The notes beneath the pieces were generated by a model. It did no database searches, had not been told where the DNA came from, and saw only the letters and a list, made by a program, of their open reading frames with translations. From Dromiciops gliroides (taxonomy: Eukaryota; Chordata; Mammalia; Microbiotheria; Microbiotheriidae): a stretch of 64,000 bases of DNA. A program made the position numbers and the translations under genes. The stretch spans positions 76,577,327 to 76,641,326 of the forward strand of contig NC_057861.1 of the NCBI RefSeq assembly GCF_019393635.1, written 5' to 3'. This document shows, piece after piece, positions 1 to 10,959 of this stretch (positions are counted from its first letter, which is position 1; every line of letters begins with the position of its first letter).

Positions 1-540
1 AAAGTGAGGGGATGGGAGAGGTTACCTGATGCCAGCTCACCCCTGAGGGCTTTCTCCTCAGTCCCTGGCGTAGTACTGAGCACATTGTGGAACAGGGCAT
101 GGGACGCAGGCAGCATCCAGCAGTGGGAAGCCACCTGCTGCAGGCCCAGTCGGGCTCTCGGCCGCAGCTGGAGCAAACCCTGGATCAGGTCCTGGCACTC
201 TGGGTGGGGGCGGGGTGGAATGTGGACCAGAGAATGTCAGGGTGGGGGTTTCAGGCCTTCAGCAGGATTGGCTGCCCTTCTCCCCCTGGCCTCCCCACCC
301 CCACATCACCACTGTGGCCCATGGAGGAGTCAAGACTCCCCACATATTCCTGTGTCTCTCTTCCTGCCTCCAACCAGCACTGAAGAGCTAGAAGGGACAT
401 TAGAGCCTTCTCTAATCCAGTTCCCTTACTAGCCTCCTAAGGCTAGAAAAGAGTGTTTTCCCCCAGGTCACACAGCTACTAAGTGGCAGGCAAGGATTTA
501 AGCAGATCCCCTCATTCTGAGTGCCTTAAAGCCAGGTTAC
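1..540. other. Exon 7/intron 6 of the kinase gene with MIR-like remnant
   Basis: Exon 7 covers the minus strand up to 199. The remainder is intron. About 430-525 is a minus-strand MIR core (CAGGTCACACAGCTACTAAGTGG), preceded by a short CR1/L3-like piece. Confidence 0.5.
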
Positions 541-689
541 CTTGGGACAGGCTGGGCCGGAAGGCCAGGCTCTGGCGCATGAGGTGCAGCATTTTATGGG
601 GTTGTCTCTCCTTGAAGGGCAGCTTCCCTGTCACCATGGCGTAGAGGATCACGCCACTGCACAAGGGACAGACCTGTTGTCACCATCGT

Positions 690-1050
690 CCCAAGCCCCC
701 TATTTTTACAAAGAGCTTTCCTCGAAACCACCCTGTGAGGGAGGTAGTCTGAGCTGGATTGCCCCTATTTATAGAGGAAAAGTAAAGCTGGGGAAAGCCC
801 AGGGGCTGGTGAGCGCAGGGCCCGGAGGAGGGTGGGGTTGGGCCCACTTTGGCCTTACTGACTTACACAGGGTTTTCCTCATAGTGGTGACATGGTCCTT
901 GCAGGTATTATTTTTACTGAGCAGGTAACCATGGTGCAGAGAAGGCCAGTCACTTGCCCAAGGTCACACCACTAGGGTCAGAGCCAGGATTGAACCCAAG
1001 GTGCCTGAGTGAGCCAGATGACTTCTAAGATCCACTCCAGTCCTGAGTCT
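690..1050 (-). repeat. Degenerate MIR pieces in intron 5
   Basis: Two diverged MIR segments on the minus strand: 700-800 (CTTTCCTCG...CCCTATTTATAGAGG) and 935-1010 (CACTTGCCCAAGGTCACACC). From 1050 to 1468 the intron is C/T-rich with nothing recognisable. Confidence 0.5.
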
Positions 1051-2039
1051 GTAGTCCTAGGGATGGGTTCTTTCTACTTCATCCTCCCCCTCCTCTCCCT
1101 CTGGACTCCTAGGGTCCCCTCCCTCTCCCCTGCTGCTGTCCAGCTATGCCCCTCCTCCCCTAGGCCCTAGGGGTTCTGTTCTTTGAGAGGCCTTGCCCCT
1201 TACATTGTGCCCACTAAGTTCATTGCCATGTTGTCTATCTTTTCCCCGTGGAGCTCATTCTCTTGCACTCTTGATTCCTCCAGGACTCACAGTCCTATTT
1301 TTTATGGGACTTTATTCCCCGGCTCGTCCATTTCCCTTGGGCCTCTCTGTGATCTTGGGGTTCACTCTCCTGCTTCCCACCCTCCTCCCCTGGAGTTCCT
1401 TGTGTCCTCAGGGCTCTCTCCTCTGTCCCCATGCCCCTTCCTGGGGCCCTCATTGCTGTGTCACTCACAGGCTCCATAGGTCGGCCTGTTCCCCATTGTA
1501 CTTCTTGCTCATGAGGATCTCAGGGGCTGTATAGGCCACAGAGCCACAGAATGTGCTCAGCAAAGAATTCTTCACTGCAGTCCGATTGGCAAAGCCAAAG
1601 TCTGAGGAGGGTGGGGCAGAGGTGGGGGGAGAGGGAGGGGAGTGTTTGGTGATAATGACTGAATGATGACAATGACTCAGGGGATGAGAATTAAAAACAG
1701 AGGAGAGGGTTGGGAGGCTGAAGAGGGGCTGCTTCAGGGAGAGACAAGTCATCCTTGTCCTGCCTCCCCAAGATTTGTGTATTTCTGAGGTTCTTCACCT
1801 TTTTATGTCCTAGGCTCCCTTGGTAATCTGGTGAAGCCCAGGCTTCTGATCCTTCTCAGGATGTTTTAAATTTATAAAATGAAATACAAAGGAAACCAAT
1901 TATACTGAAGTCGTTTTCAAACGATTTCAGAAACCTTGTTCTTGGGCCCCAGGTCTGTGCTAAGGTCAGGCTCAGTGAATATCAATGATGATCAGTAATG
2001 ATGCTTGGAGATTCCCTGAGTTTTAACCTTGATCAGAGA

Positions 2040-2200
2040 TAGTGTCACAGGACCTCAACCCAGTCGGGACCTCCCAGGCCATCTCAGCTCAACTCCTATC
2101 TGAAGAACAGTGCCATCTCCAACTGGTTGTCCCATCTTTGCTTGAAGACATTCAGGAAGGAAACCTCCAGAGGCCGCCCATTCAACTTTTGGTCAGTTTG
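2040..2200 (-). repeat. CR1/L3-like LINE 3' fragment
   Basis: Antisense CR1-type 3' end, recognised by GGGACCTCCCAGGCC and TTTGCTTGAAGACATTCAGG. Located in intron 4. Between 1750 and 2040 nothing clear is seen. Confidence 0.5.
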
Positions 2201-2344
2201 GGCTTTATATTGTGATCAAATCCAAAGGAGAAATGATGTCTTCAAAGGGGAATGGGAGGGGATTCTAGCACAGTGATGGAAGAGCCTATTTGGGGAGGGA
2301 GCTTAGTCTTTTGAAAAGGCTTGGGACAGGAGGAGGTGTCTTAC

Positions 2345-2402
2345 CAGTCAGCTTCACAAAACCCTCGATCATGCCAGCAGGATATTCTCACACTTGAGAT
2401 CC
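2345..2402 (-). other. Exon 4 of the TSSK5-like gene with two frame-breaking insertions
   Basis: Acceptor CAG ends at 2403 and donor GTAAG starts at 2344, both consensus. The exon is 58 bases; the phases of exons 3 and 5 require 56. Reading from exon 3 it gives R-DLKCENILL-A and then TGA. The family pattern LLDDxGFxKLTDFG is recovered only if one base is ignored in CTGCTGGCATGATC and one T in the run GGGTTTTGTG. The second lesion is a homopolymer (possible sequencing error); the first is not. Confidence 0.8.
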
Positions 2403-2545
2403 CTGTCAGGGCAAGACGGAAGGGAAGATGGAGGGGCTAGGGTAAGGGCAGGAGTTGGATCTGGCTGGGAGAACAGAGGCCAGGGGCAAATATGGGGATT
2501 AGGCCTAAGACCAAGTGTTAGATCTGATGGAGGATAGAGAGTGGT

Positions 2546-2812
2546 AGAGCAGCTAGGGTAGTGCTGCAGTGGATAGAGCTCCAGGCCTAGGAGTCAGGAA
2601 CACTCATCTTCCTGAGTTCAAATCTGGCTTCAGGCCCTTACTAGCTGTGTGACAGACCCTGTGCAAGTCACTTTACCCTGTTTTGCCTCAGTTTCCTCAT
2701 CTGTAAAAGAACTGGAGAAGGAAATGGCAAGTCACTCTGGTATCTTTTGCCAAGAAAACCCCAAACAGGGTCAGGAAGTGTTGGACATGACTAAATAGTA
2801 ACAATGACAACA
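2546..2812 (+). repeat. MAR1-like long marsupial SINE
   Basis: tRNA-like head (GCAGTGGATAGAGCTCCAGG, B box GAGTTCAAATC), then the distinctive second half ACTGGAGAAGGAAATGGCAA, TTTTGCCAAGAAAACCCCAA, and a tail of CAATGACAACAAA. Inserted in intron 3 of the kinase gene. Confidence 0.8.
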
Positions 2813-3019
2813 AAGAGTGGTGTCAGGTCTGGGGCAAAGAATGAGACAGAATCTGGGTCAGGATCTTTCCACTTGTATGCTCTGGTCTGTCCTAACTTCT
2901 CCTCTGGAGAATTGGCCCTACCAAACATTCCTCTCTTTCATCTTCAGTCTTCCCTAAAGAATGCCTCCTTCCCCAATATAAACAAGGGTCAAAAGTCACG
3001 AAGGGGGTCTGATTTTTAA

Positions 3020-3110
3020 TTTAATTTTAATTTAGTTTAATTTAAATTTAAGTTTTAATAAATTTTTTTGGAAAATTATATTTTCTTTATTTCATATATA
3101 TATTTATTTA
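3020..3110. repeat. AT-rich low-complexity tract
   Basis: Short TTTAATTTAA-type units and a TATATATATTTATTTATTT run in intron 3. Confidence 0.7.
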
Positions 3111-3211
3111 TTTCCTACCTATACTGTATGTATGCTGTGGTGTTTGTAAATCAAAAAACAAAAAATAAAGGAGTTATTAAATGCTGAAACCCCTTCATGA
3201 CTTCATGACTT

Positions 3212-4082
3212 TTAGCCCAGCCTATAGAGTTAGCAGTGTAATCTTCCCAAGCGAAGTTCTAATCATGTCACTATTGCCCTTGAATCTTCCATGACTCCCT
3301 ATTGCCTCTAGGATAAAGGATAAACTCCTCCCTTTGGCAGCCGCCCTCAGGAGTGTGGTTATGATCACACAAGGTGATATTTTAGCAGAGTTTAGCATAG
3401 TGTCCAGTGTGTAGCAGGCACTAGTGTGCCAGGCACTGGGCTAAGTGCTTTACAGTCATTATTGCATTTGATTTTCACAACAGCACTGGGAGGTAGGTGC
3501 TTTTATCCCCCATTTTACAGATGATGAAACAGAGGCAAACAGGTTAAATGACTTGCCTGGGGTCACATAGCTATTAAATGTCTGAGGTCATATTTGAACT
3601 CAGATTTTCATGACTCCAGGCCAATCTTCCCTTTTTCCTTTTCCACCTTCCTCACTCCATCCCGGCCACTTAAAGCCTTCCACAGTCTTGCTCAAATTCA
3701 TTTTTTCTCTTTATTTCCTAAGCCTTGTCTTCTTATGCTCTGTGTGGCAGCCAAAATAGGCCAGGAGCTCAAAATCCCATTAGACATGCATTCAAACCAA
3801 CTATCCCTGTACCTCCTTCACATCCACCTTTCAGAATCCTTAAGCCATCTCAGATACCCTTTCCTCCATAAAGTCTTGCCTGATTCCCCCTGGACCTACC
3901 TATAATAGTTCCTGCTCCTTGAACATTTTGTATTTCCTTATCTGTATACATAGAGGATCCCCACCCTAAACACTGTAAAGATCCTTAACCACAGAGATTA
4001 TTTTGTTTTTTTATCTTTGAAATTCTCAGCACCTAGCATAGTGTCTGGTACACAGATAAACTCTTAAACATTTGTGGAGTTG
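3212..4082 (+). repeat. LINE-2 3' region interrupted by a MIR
   Basis: Sense L2: 3212-3350 resembles the end of ORF2 (CATGACTCCCTATTGCCTCTAGGAT), and 3606-4082 the 3' UTR ending CTCAGCACCTAGCATAGTGTC...AACATTTG. A minus-strand MIR (3405-3605, CATTTTACAGATGATGAAAC) lies between them. Confidence 0.7.
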
Positions 4083-4241
4083 AGGGCTAGACTCTGGGGC
4101 AGAGTGAGATCAGTGGGAGAGAGTCTGGGCCTGGGACTGAGATTGAAATTTCAGGTCTGGGTAAGGGACAGAGCTGACTCTGGAATCCAGGATGGTGTTT
4201 GGAGCCTGGGGCAGAGAGAGAAAGAGAAAAGAGGGAGAGGG

Positions 4242-4243
<2 letters not shown>

Positions 4244-4290
<47 letters not shown>
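4244..4290. repeat. (GA)n microsatellite beside exon 3
   Basis: About 23 GA units, then a short (GC/GT)n tail. It lies 75-120 bases downstream of the exon 3 donor on the minus strand, where it reads (TC)n, a pyrimidine-rich intronic tract. Confidence 0.9.
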
Positions 4291-4291
<1 letters not shown>

Positions 4292-5224
4292 AGTGCGAGT
4301 GTGAGTGAGCGCATGCGTGTAGTGGTGGGCACCTGGGCCAGGTCTCTGGGGCTCCCTCCCTCACCGATGAACAATGCCCACGTTGTGACAGTGGGCCACA
4401 GCACTGACAAGCTGTCGGAAGAGCCTTCTGGCCTCCTCCTCCTCCAGCCCAGGGCAGCAGCGCCGATCAGATGTGGCATTGATATGCTCCAGCAGGTCTC
4501 CTCGGGATGCAAGCTCCAGAACAAGGTATGAGCGTTGGCTGTTCCGGTATGTCTCATAAAGCTGAATCTGTTCCCCAGGGGATATCCATCTTCCTTAGGC
4601 CTCACCCTGGGCAAACTTCTAGGAGGCAGGGCTTAACTTGGGCCAGACAAAGAGATCGAGGGGAGCCAGCCCAAATCCCAAGTGTCAGAGGAGTTGGGAG
4701 GGTCAGCCTCAGGAGGTTTGGGAGAGGAGGTGGCTGAGCAGAGAACCTAGGGGCTGAGGTGGGGATGTGGTGGCTTCATAAGAGTTAGACTGCTGGGAGA
4801 TGGGAAATGAGTGTGAAAAGGATTATACTCCCTCCTCCTCCCCTCCCTGTGCCCTACCCCTAGCTCACCACATTGAGGTGCTTGTAAGTGGCATTGAGTG
4901 AGTAGATCTCTCGGGGAAGAAACTTCCGGGAATACTCTAGCGGGGCTTCGGCTGTAGATACTATCTTAATGGCCACCTGTTTGAGGAAGGATGGAATAAA
5001 GGAAAATGTATAGAATAGGGCCCCACAGGACCACGGACAGGGTCTGCCCTGCCATCCTGAGATCATCAAGCCTCTCAGGGAAGGGCATTCTTAAGTGGCC
5101 TCAGTTCCTTATTGCAGTGCCTGGCCCTAGTAAGTGCTTAAATGTTTGTTGACTGACTGACTGACCATAAGGGAGAGAGACAGAATCTGCTTTCATCCTC
5201 TTCCTATTTGCTTTCAGGAGCTAC

Positions 5225-5345
5225 TGAGACAAGTAGGTTCCCCTTTCCTCTCGACAGCCTTTAGATATTATGAAGTGGCTGTCATGGCCCCTAAGTCTTC
5301 TCTTCCCCACATTAAACATCCCAGATCCTAGGATTTAGAGGTAAA
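5225..5345 (-). repeat. CR1/L3-like fragment
   Basis: Antisense pieces such as TGTCATGGCCCCTAAGTCTTCTCTTC and ACATTAAACATCCCAG, typical of old mammalian CR1/L3 3' ends. Confidence 0.5.
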
Positions 5346-5529
5346 AGTGAACCTTATAGAGTGAACCCTCTCATTTTACAGATAAAAAAAGAAAGAGGCC
5401 TGGAGAGAGGAGGGGAGGTTGCCCAAGAGAAACACAGAAACATTAACAAAGGCAGAATTTGAACATGGTAGTTATCATCCCAAGTCCAGGATCTTTCTAC
5501 GTACAGCCTGCTACCTTTCTCCTCCTAGA

Positions 5530-5950
5530 CAACAAGGTGATGCTGTGGGATAGAGAGCTGGTACTGGAATCAGGAAGGGCCCTGAGTTCAATACCAGCCT
5601 CTGATACTTATTAAGCTCTGTGACCCTGTGCAAGTCAATTAATCTCCATCTGCCTCAATTACTCTCACTCTTTTTTTTGGGGGGGGAAGGGGGGGGGCAG
5701 AGCATGAGGGTTAAATGACTTGCCCCGGGTCACACAGCTAGTAAGTGTCAAGTGTCTGAGGCCAGATGTGACTTAGGCCCTCCTAAATCAGGGCTGGTGC
5801 TTTATCGCATTGGAGCCACCTAGCTGCCCCTGCCTCATGTCTAAAATGGGGGATAAAAATATATACCTCCCCAAGATGTCATAATGATAAAATGAGGTCA
5901 TATTTGTAAAGTGCTTTGGCAAACCTGAAAATGCTATACAATGCTAGCTC
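5530..5950 (+). repeat. MIR-type SINE split by a WSINE1-like insertion
   Basis: MIR head 5530-5670 (GAGTTCAATACC, TGTGACCCTGTGCAAGTCA) resumes at 5831 (AAAATGGGGGATAAAAATA...AAGTGCTTTGGCAAACC). The interrupting SINE is listed separately. Confidence 0.65.
5671..5830 (-). repeat. WSINE1-like CORE-SINE
   Basis: Reverse orientation: T/G-rich tail, GGGTTAAATGACTTGCCCCG, CACACAGCTAGTAAGTGTC, ending CCACCTAGCTGCCCC. Inserted into the MIR around it; TGCCTCA occurs on both sides. Confidence 0.85.
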
Positions 5951-5954
5951 CAGT

Positions 5955-6300
5955 TTGTTCTGTCTAATACTTTCTTCCATTTGGAAATCCCTTCACAGGT
6001 TTAGGGACAGTTATGTCCCTCTTCATGCCTTTCCTTCTTCAGGCTAAATCACTACAATTCATTCCTTCAGGTCCTCCACATATAGCACAGTCTCCAGTGC
6101 CCCCACCATCCTGTCACATCATCTCTGAATGTTCTCTGGCTTGTCCAGTGTCTTTGTAGAATGCGGTTTCAAGAACCAGGGCATGATGCCTCACATGGGA
6201 TCTGACCAAGCATACTCATTTCCCTTAGTGCAGCTCAGTTCTCAAGTCTAAATGTCCTATATTATTGTTATTTGTTTGCCCAGTTTCCAGGTAGCTGGTA
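5955..6300 (-). repeat. CR1/L3-like LINE 3' end
   Basis: Antisense CR1/L3: CTTCTTCAGGCTAAATCAC, CTTGTCCAGTGTCTTTGTAG, ATGTGGTC-like GATCTGACCAAGC. Diverged and old. Confidence 0.55.
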
Positions 6301-6350
6301 GCCCCAGAGTAAAATAATGGCTAAATGACTAGAGTAGAATGTATACAGGG

Positions 6351-7250
6351 CAGCTAGGTGGCACAGTGGACAGAGCAAAGCCAGGCCTGGAGTCAGGTAG
6401 ACACATCTTCCTGAGTTCAAATCTGGTGTCACTCTCTAGCTGTGTGACCCTGGGCAAGTCACTTTACCCTGTGTTGAAAATTAAATATAGTTTTCATACC
6501 CATCCTCCTACAAGATAATAAACAGGTCAGATACATCAATATTTTCTCCTACAATTTGTTCACCTAGATCAGAGAAGGCTATTTCTGCCTCTCCTAACAG
6601 TAGGCACCTCACAGAAACCAGATCAGAGAATGGATAGGGAAAAACATAATAACAATTTATTTTGTCTCAAGAAGAAAGAACCACAATCATGTGGAGACCC
6701 TTCCCAAAGGGGCTCAGAGACTCCCTCTTTCTGAGGGTATATGAGGTTTTTTTGTCCACTGGTTATAGGGCGTTGTCAGTTTCAATAGTATGATACAAAA
6801 ATCAACCCAGAAGCAAAAGCAGTCTAACAATTTCAGTTAAAACAAGTATGGAGGAAATACAGAAGCACCATGATAAGATTACAGGATTCCAAAAAAGGGT
6901 TTGGCTAGGATGAGGATGCCCAGATGTCCCCATAAGATAGAGACTTACTATCCTGAGGGAAAGAAGTCACCAGGTAGGGACTAATCTATACATCTGGGTT
7001 CAGTTTGGAGTTCAGTTGAAGGACATTTTGTTCCTATTAACCCAGGGTTTCATTAAAAAAAAACCCTTTGGATAATAAGGTATCTCCATCAAATCCAGGT
7101 GATCCATTTATTCATATTAACACTGGTTTGCCTCCGTTTCCTCATCTATAAAATGAGGTGGAGAAGGAAATGGTAAACTACTCCAAGATCTTTGCCAAGA
7201 AAACCCCAAATGGGGTCACGGAGAACCAGACACAACTGAACAGCAAGAAT
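6351..7250 (+). repeat. MAR1-like SINE interrupted by an LTR-like element
   Basis: Left half 6351-6471 (GGGCAGCTAGGTGGCACAG...CACTTTACCCTG) and right half from about 7126 (TTTGCCTCCGTTTCCTCATC...GAGAAGGAAATGGTAAAC...CAGACACAACTGAACAGCAA) are one element cut within the sequence CCCTG-TTTGCCTC. Confidence 0.75.
6472..7122. mobile_element. Solo-LTR-like insertion inside the MAR1-like SINE
   Basis: The 651-base insert begins TGTTGAAAAT and ends CATATTAACA, giving short inverted TGTTRA/TTAACA termini with TG...CA ends as in LTRs. An antisense poly(A)-like TTTATTTTG lies near 6657. Flanks CCTG and CTGG are not an exact duplication, so LTR status is inferred from ends and from clean interruption of the SINE. 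No internal retroviral genes are seen. Confidence 0.5.
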
Positions 7251-8184
7251 GTAGGGACACAATTCTTAAGGTCTGCCCTTCAGAAGAGGGAATAGACTGG
7301 GTCTGCTTGGTCTAAGGAGGACAGGATTATGAGAAATGAATGGGTAAAAATTGCAGGGAGGTAGACCAGATAAAAGAAAAAAAGGGCCACTTAAATGAGT
7401 GGGTCCCCCCATACTGGAGTTCTTCAAGTGGAGGCTGGATCTAGTTGAGAAAGTAGTAAAGGGGATTCTTGCTCAGTTTGAATTTGATGGCCTTCAGAGA
7501 CTGTGCCTCCCCTCCACCCCCTCTCAGCCCTTCATTCTATGCATCCCACACTGGCTGTGCCCCAGTCACTCACCATAGTGTGGCGCTTGGCTCGCAGGTC
7601 CGAGGACAGCTTGTAGTTCTGGCGCATTCTCTCATGAGTGGCATAGCCCAGGTAGACTTTGGAGAAAGCCCCTGAGCCGATCTTCTTGGAGGACAGCAGA
7701 TAGCCATTGTCTCGGCACTCCCGTACCTGATCCATGAATGCCCGCCGGTTTGAATCTCGCTTGCAGCTACTCTTCATGATATGGTTGGAGATCCAGGGGT
7801 GATGGCAGCTGGCAAGCTCACCTGGTCATAGTGAGAAACGGGGCTGGGTGGCACTACCTCCCACAGAGAGAACAGAGTTAGAGCCAGTGCATATGTAGGA
7901 GGTTGGGGTGAGGGGGGACAGGTGTCCCAGAGGTAGGTGCCACCCCAGCAAGGACTAAGTTCTTTGGTTGGGGAGGATGTGCTACCATAGCATTGGACAG
8001 GGTATGGGGTAGATTCTAGAATAGAGGCTCACTCTAGTTCTGGAACCTGGGCCTTCATTGTCCTTTCCAGGACACTGCCCTCTCCTGTGTGCCCCCATCC
8101 TTCGCCCCTGGCAGATGAGATTGTCCTGAGGCGCTTCCCTCCCTGCCCCATGCCTGCTCTCAGGTGTGACCCAGCCACCCAGAA

Positions 8185-8390
8185 TCAGTCTCAGAGTTTG
8201 AAGGGACTTCAGCAGCCTAGTCCATGCTTAATGGGGTCCCCTGAGAAGTGGCTACCCCGACTGCCTCTGCTTGAAGACCTGCAGTGATGAGGAACTAGTT
8301 CACCTTTGAGGCTGGAAACTCCATTTTGGGATAGCTCTAATGATCAAGAAGCTTTTCCTTTTATGGAGCCTCTTTGCAACTTTTCTTCTT
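8185..8390 (-). repeat. CR1/L3-like LINE 3' end
   Basis: Antisense CR1/L3: TTTGAAGGGACTTCAGCAGCC, CTGCTTGAAGACCTGCAGTG, GGGATAGCTCTAATGATCAAG, CCTCTTTGCAACTTTTC. Confidence 0.6.
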
Positions 8391-8398
8391 CTCTCTTC

Positions 8399-8572
8399 TT
8401 TTTTTTAAAACTTTACTTTTAATTAATTTATTTTTTGTGGGGTAATGGGGGTTAAGTGACTTGCCCAAGGTCATACAGCTAGTAAGTATCAAGTGTCTTA
8501 GGCTGGATTTGAACTCAGGTCCTCCTGAATCCAGGGCCAGTGCTTTGTCCACTGCACTATCTAGCTGTGCCA
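8399..8572 (-). repeat. WSINE1-like CORE-SINE
   Basis: Reverse copy with AT-rich tail, GGGGTTAAGTGACTTGCCCA and B-box complement GGATTTGAACTC; the head is mutated (CTATCTAGCTGTGCC). TTGCAA recurs on both flanks. Confidence 0.8.
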
Positions 8573-8654
8573 ATTGCAAATTAAAGTAACACTGCACTTC
8601 TACCTCATAGTCATCAGTTTGCCTGCCATTCATTAACCATCCAAATCTTCAACT

Positions 8655-8890
8655 GTCCATAGGAATAGTTGACATTTACATAGTATCCTAGGGTTTCAGA
8701 GCACTTTCTACATGTTATGTCACTGGAACGTTGCAACAACCCTATGAGATACTTAGAGATATCATTATCCCCATTAAAGTTAAGGAAACTGAGACTTCAA
8801 AAGGTAAAGTGACTTTATCTGTGGTCAGACAGCTAGTAAGTGTCCAGGGCAGGATTTAGACCTAGGTCTTCCTAAATACAAATCTCATTT
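8655..8890 (-). repeat. MIR
   Basis: Antisense MIR: CACTTTCTACATG, CAACAACCCTATGAGATA, AAGGAAACTGAGAC, CAGACAGCTAGTAAGTGTC. Confidence 0.65.
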
Positions 8891-8934
8891 CTATATTACA
8901 TGCTGCCTTTCAAGACCCCATTCACTGGGATGAA

Positions 8935-9870
8935 CTCTGCCATAAAACAGAAGTAAATAGCAGAGTGTATTAAAAACCAGAATCCTACAATATGCTGTTT
9001 ACAAGAAACACATTTGAAGCAGAGAGATACACACAGAGTAAAGGTAAAAGGCTGGAGCAGAATATATTATTCTTCAGCTAAAGTAAAAAAAGCAGGGGTA
9101 GCAACCTTTATCTCAGACAAAGCAAAGGCAAAAATAGATCTAATTAAGAAAGATAAGGAAGGAAACTACATCTTGCTAAAAGGTACTATAGATAATGAAG
9201 TAATATTAATATTAAACATGTATGCGCCAAGTGATATAGCATCCAAATTCTTAGAGAAGTTAAATGAGTTACCAGAGGAAATAGACAGTAATACTATACT
9301 AGTGGGGGATCTGAATCTTCCCCTTTCAGAATTAGATAAATCTAGCCACAAAATAAATAAGAAAGAAATGAAAGAGGTGAATAGAATGTTAGAAAAGTTA
9401 GATATGATAGATGTCTGGAGAAAATTGAATGGGGATAGAAAGGAATATACCTTTTTCTCAGAAGTACATGACACATTTTCAAAAATTGACCATGTATTAG
9501 GACACAAAACCTCATAGTCAAATGTAGAAAGGCAGAAATAGTCAATGCATCCTTCTCTGATCATGATGCAATAAAAATTACATGTAATAAAGAGCCATGG
9601 AAAGGTAGACTGAAAATCAATTGGAAACTAAATAATTTCATTCTAAAGAACGAGTGGGTCAAACAACAAATCATAGAAACGATCAATAACTTCATCCAAG
9701 AGAATGACAATAATGAGACAACATACCAGAATCTATGGGATACAGCCAAAGCAGTGCTTAGGGGAACTTTTATATCTCTAACTGCTTACATGAATAAAAA
9801 AGAAAGAGGAGATCAATGAATTGGGCATGCAACTTAAAAAGCTAGAAAAAGACCCCATTCAGGTCCTAAC
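8935..9870 (+). mobile_element. LINE-1 ORF2 endonuclease-domain fragment
   Basis: From about 8970 the frame reads an L1-type APE endonuclease: CLQETHLK (catalytic Glu), VATFISDKAK, ILNMYAPS, GDLNLPLSELDKSS, EYTFFS, FSKIDHVLGHKTS, then a stop at 9517. FSDHDAIKIT continues in another frame near 9557. Reverse transcriptase is absent. Truncated at both ends and frameshifted, so it is a dead copy; a family name finer than marsupial L1 cannot be given by eye. Confidence 0.85.
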
Positions 9871-9949
9871 TCAACAAAGAAGTTTTCCCTCTCCAAGACA
9901 CAGGAAAGTGTCATTTCTGCCAAGTTCTGTCTGTGCCACTAACCCACAT

Positions 9950-10820
9950 TTCTCTTGTTTTTCCATGGACATCTCATTTCTTTTGGTTTAGCTTCTGAAG
10001 GACAAGGACTACACCTCATGTTTCTTCCTATTGCTTACATGGTATATAGAGGGTGCTCATATGTTTGAACATTTTGTTGGGGTTTCAGGATTCATTGGAA
10101 TTGTCTTCTCACCATAACCCCTTCAAAGGAGTTTCATCTGCTTCACATTCACTTATCTTTCCCCGCATTTTTTAAATCTTTAGATTCCAAAAAGAGATAT
10201 TTGTGTGGAGGGAGGGTCTTCGGGGAAACAATGGTAAGTACAAGTGTCAGAGGTCCTTGTCCTGGTTGCCCTCTCTGGGAAGGACTTTTATAAAAGGAAT
10301 GGACAGAATGCTTTGTGGAGAGCTCTCTCTTGGGCTTCCAGGTACATCTGGGACAGGGAATGTCCTGGGCTCGGCCCGTACAAGCATCATACAAGCAGAT
10401 TTGTCTGGGTGCTGAGTTGACTGCAGTCCCTTTGGGAATAATGAGACAGTGTAACCTGGAGCATGGTGATGTGGTCCTTCTCAAATTCCCTCCACTTGTA
10501 ACCTTGAAAATCTTGAATGCTTGATAGTTCTTATCCACCAAAAAAAAAAAAAAAGCCCACCCTGAGACAAAACTACAAGACCAAAAGAATCAGGATGCTG
10601 AAAAAAGGTGGAGGAAGTTAGAAATTCAAACTGTGCAACTGGCTCCCTAATATGGTAGCTCCAGGGCTACTCCTTTTTAAGCCAATAGAAAGAGAATGTA
10701 ATATCACTGTGCTGATTGTCCACTGAAGGAGTGTAATATGTGAATTGCCCACTAGGTGGCACTTTATTTGAACCACTAGCCCAGCCTTGTTAAGTTACTT
10801 TATCTGACTCATGCTAGAAA
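9950..10820. other. Mostly unresolved sequence
   Basis: 9950-10060 resembles old L2. Open frames at 10203-10541 on both strands lack splice sites or recognised motifs. An A15 run lies at 10540. Nothing else supported. Confidence 0.4.
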
Positions 10821-10840
10821 CAGCTCTTTTCTTTCTTTCT

Positions 10841-10955
10841 CTTTTGGAGCCATCAGGTTAAGTTATTTGCCCAGCTAATAAGTGTCTGATGCTGGATTTG
10901 AACTCAGGTCCTCCTGATTCCAGGGCCAGTGCTCTATCCAAAGCATCACCTAGCC
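10841..10955 (-). repeat. WSINE1-like CORE-SINE, truncated
   Basis: Reverse copy: GGATTTGAACTCAGGTCC, CCAGGGCCAGTGCTCTATCC, CACCTAGC. The part between GGTTAAG and the CORE is shortened. Confidence 0.75.
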
Positions 10956-10959
10956 TTTC

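Larger units (their letters stand above)
1..7777 (-). pseudogene. TSSK5: TSSK5-like testis-specific serine/threonine kinase gene, exon 4 frameshifted, 3' end off window
   Basis: Protein-kinase gene of the testis-specific serine kinase family, which acts in spermatids. Exons inferred from open frame plus GT/AG sites: 1 (7574-7777, start ATG at 7777), 2 (4869-4976), 3 (4365-4567), 4 (2345-2402), 5 (1469-1601), 6 (541-656), 7 (up to 199, open to the window edge). Phases agree at every junction. Exon 1 has the P-loop KKIGSGAFSKVYL; exon 2 opens with VAIK and carries FLPREIYSL (helix C Glu); exon 3 holds the hinge and ends GIVHR; exon 4 gives DLKCENILL; exon 5 has DFGFAN, the activation segment STFCGSVAYTAPEI and ADLWSL; exon 6 has GVILYAMVTGKLPF; exon 7 is the C-lobe end. 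The stretch ATHERM...SDLRAKRHTMVAIK between the P-loop and the lysine separates it from TSSK1/2/3/6 and points to TSSK5, recalled from memory. Exon 4 has two 1-base insertions and an in-frame TGA, so no full kinase can be read. Human TSSK5 is also a pseudogene; an assembly error is the alternative. Confidence 0.8.

Noticed and set aside
4087..4614. 175-codon minus-strand frame over kinase exon 3
   Set aside because: Out-of-frame shadow: the true exon 3 frame is phase-matched to exons 2 and 4, and the long frame owes its length to the (GA)n tract.
10203..10541. Overlapping open frames on both strands as a possible processed pseudogene
   Set aside because: No recognised protein, no poly(A)/target duplication, and no splice sites.
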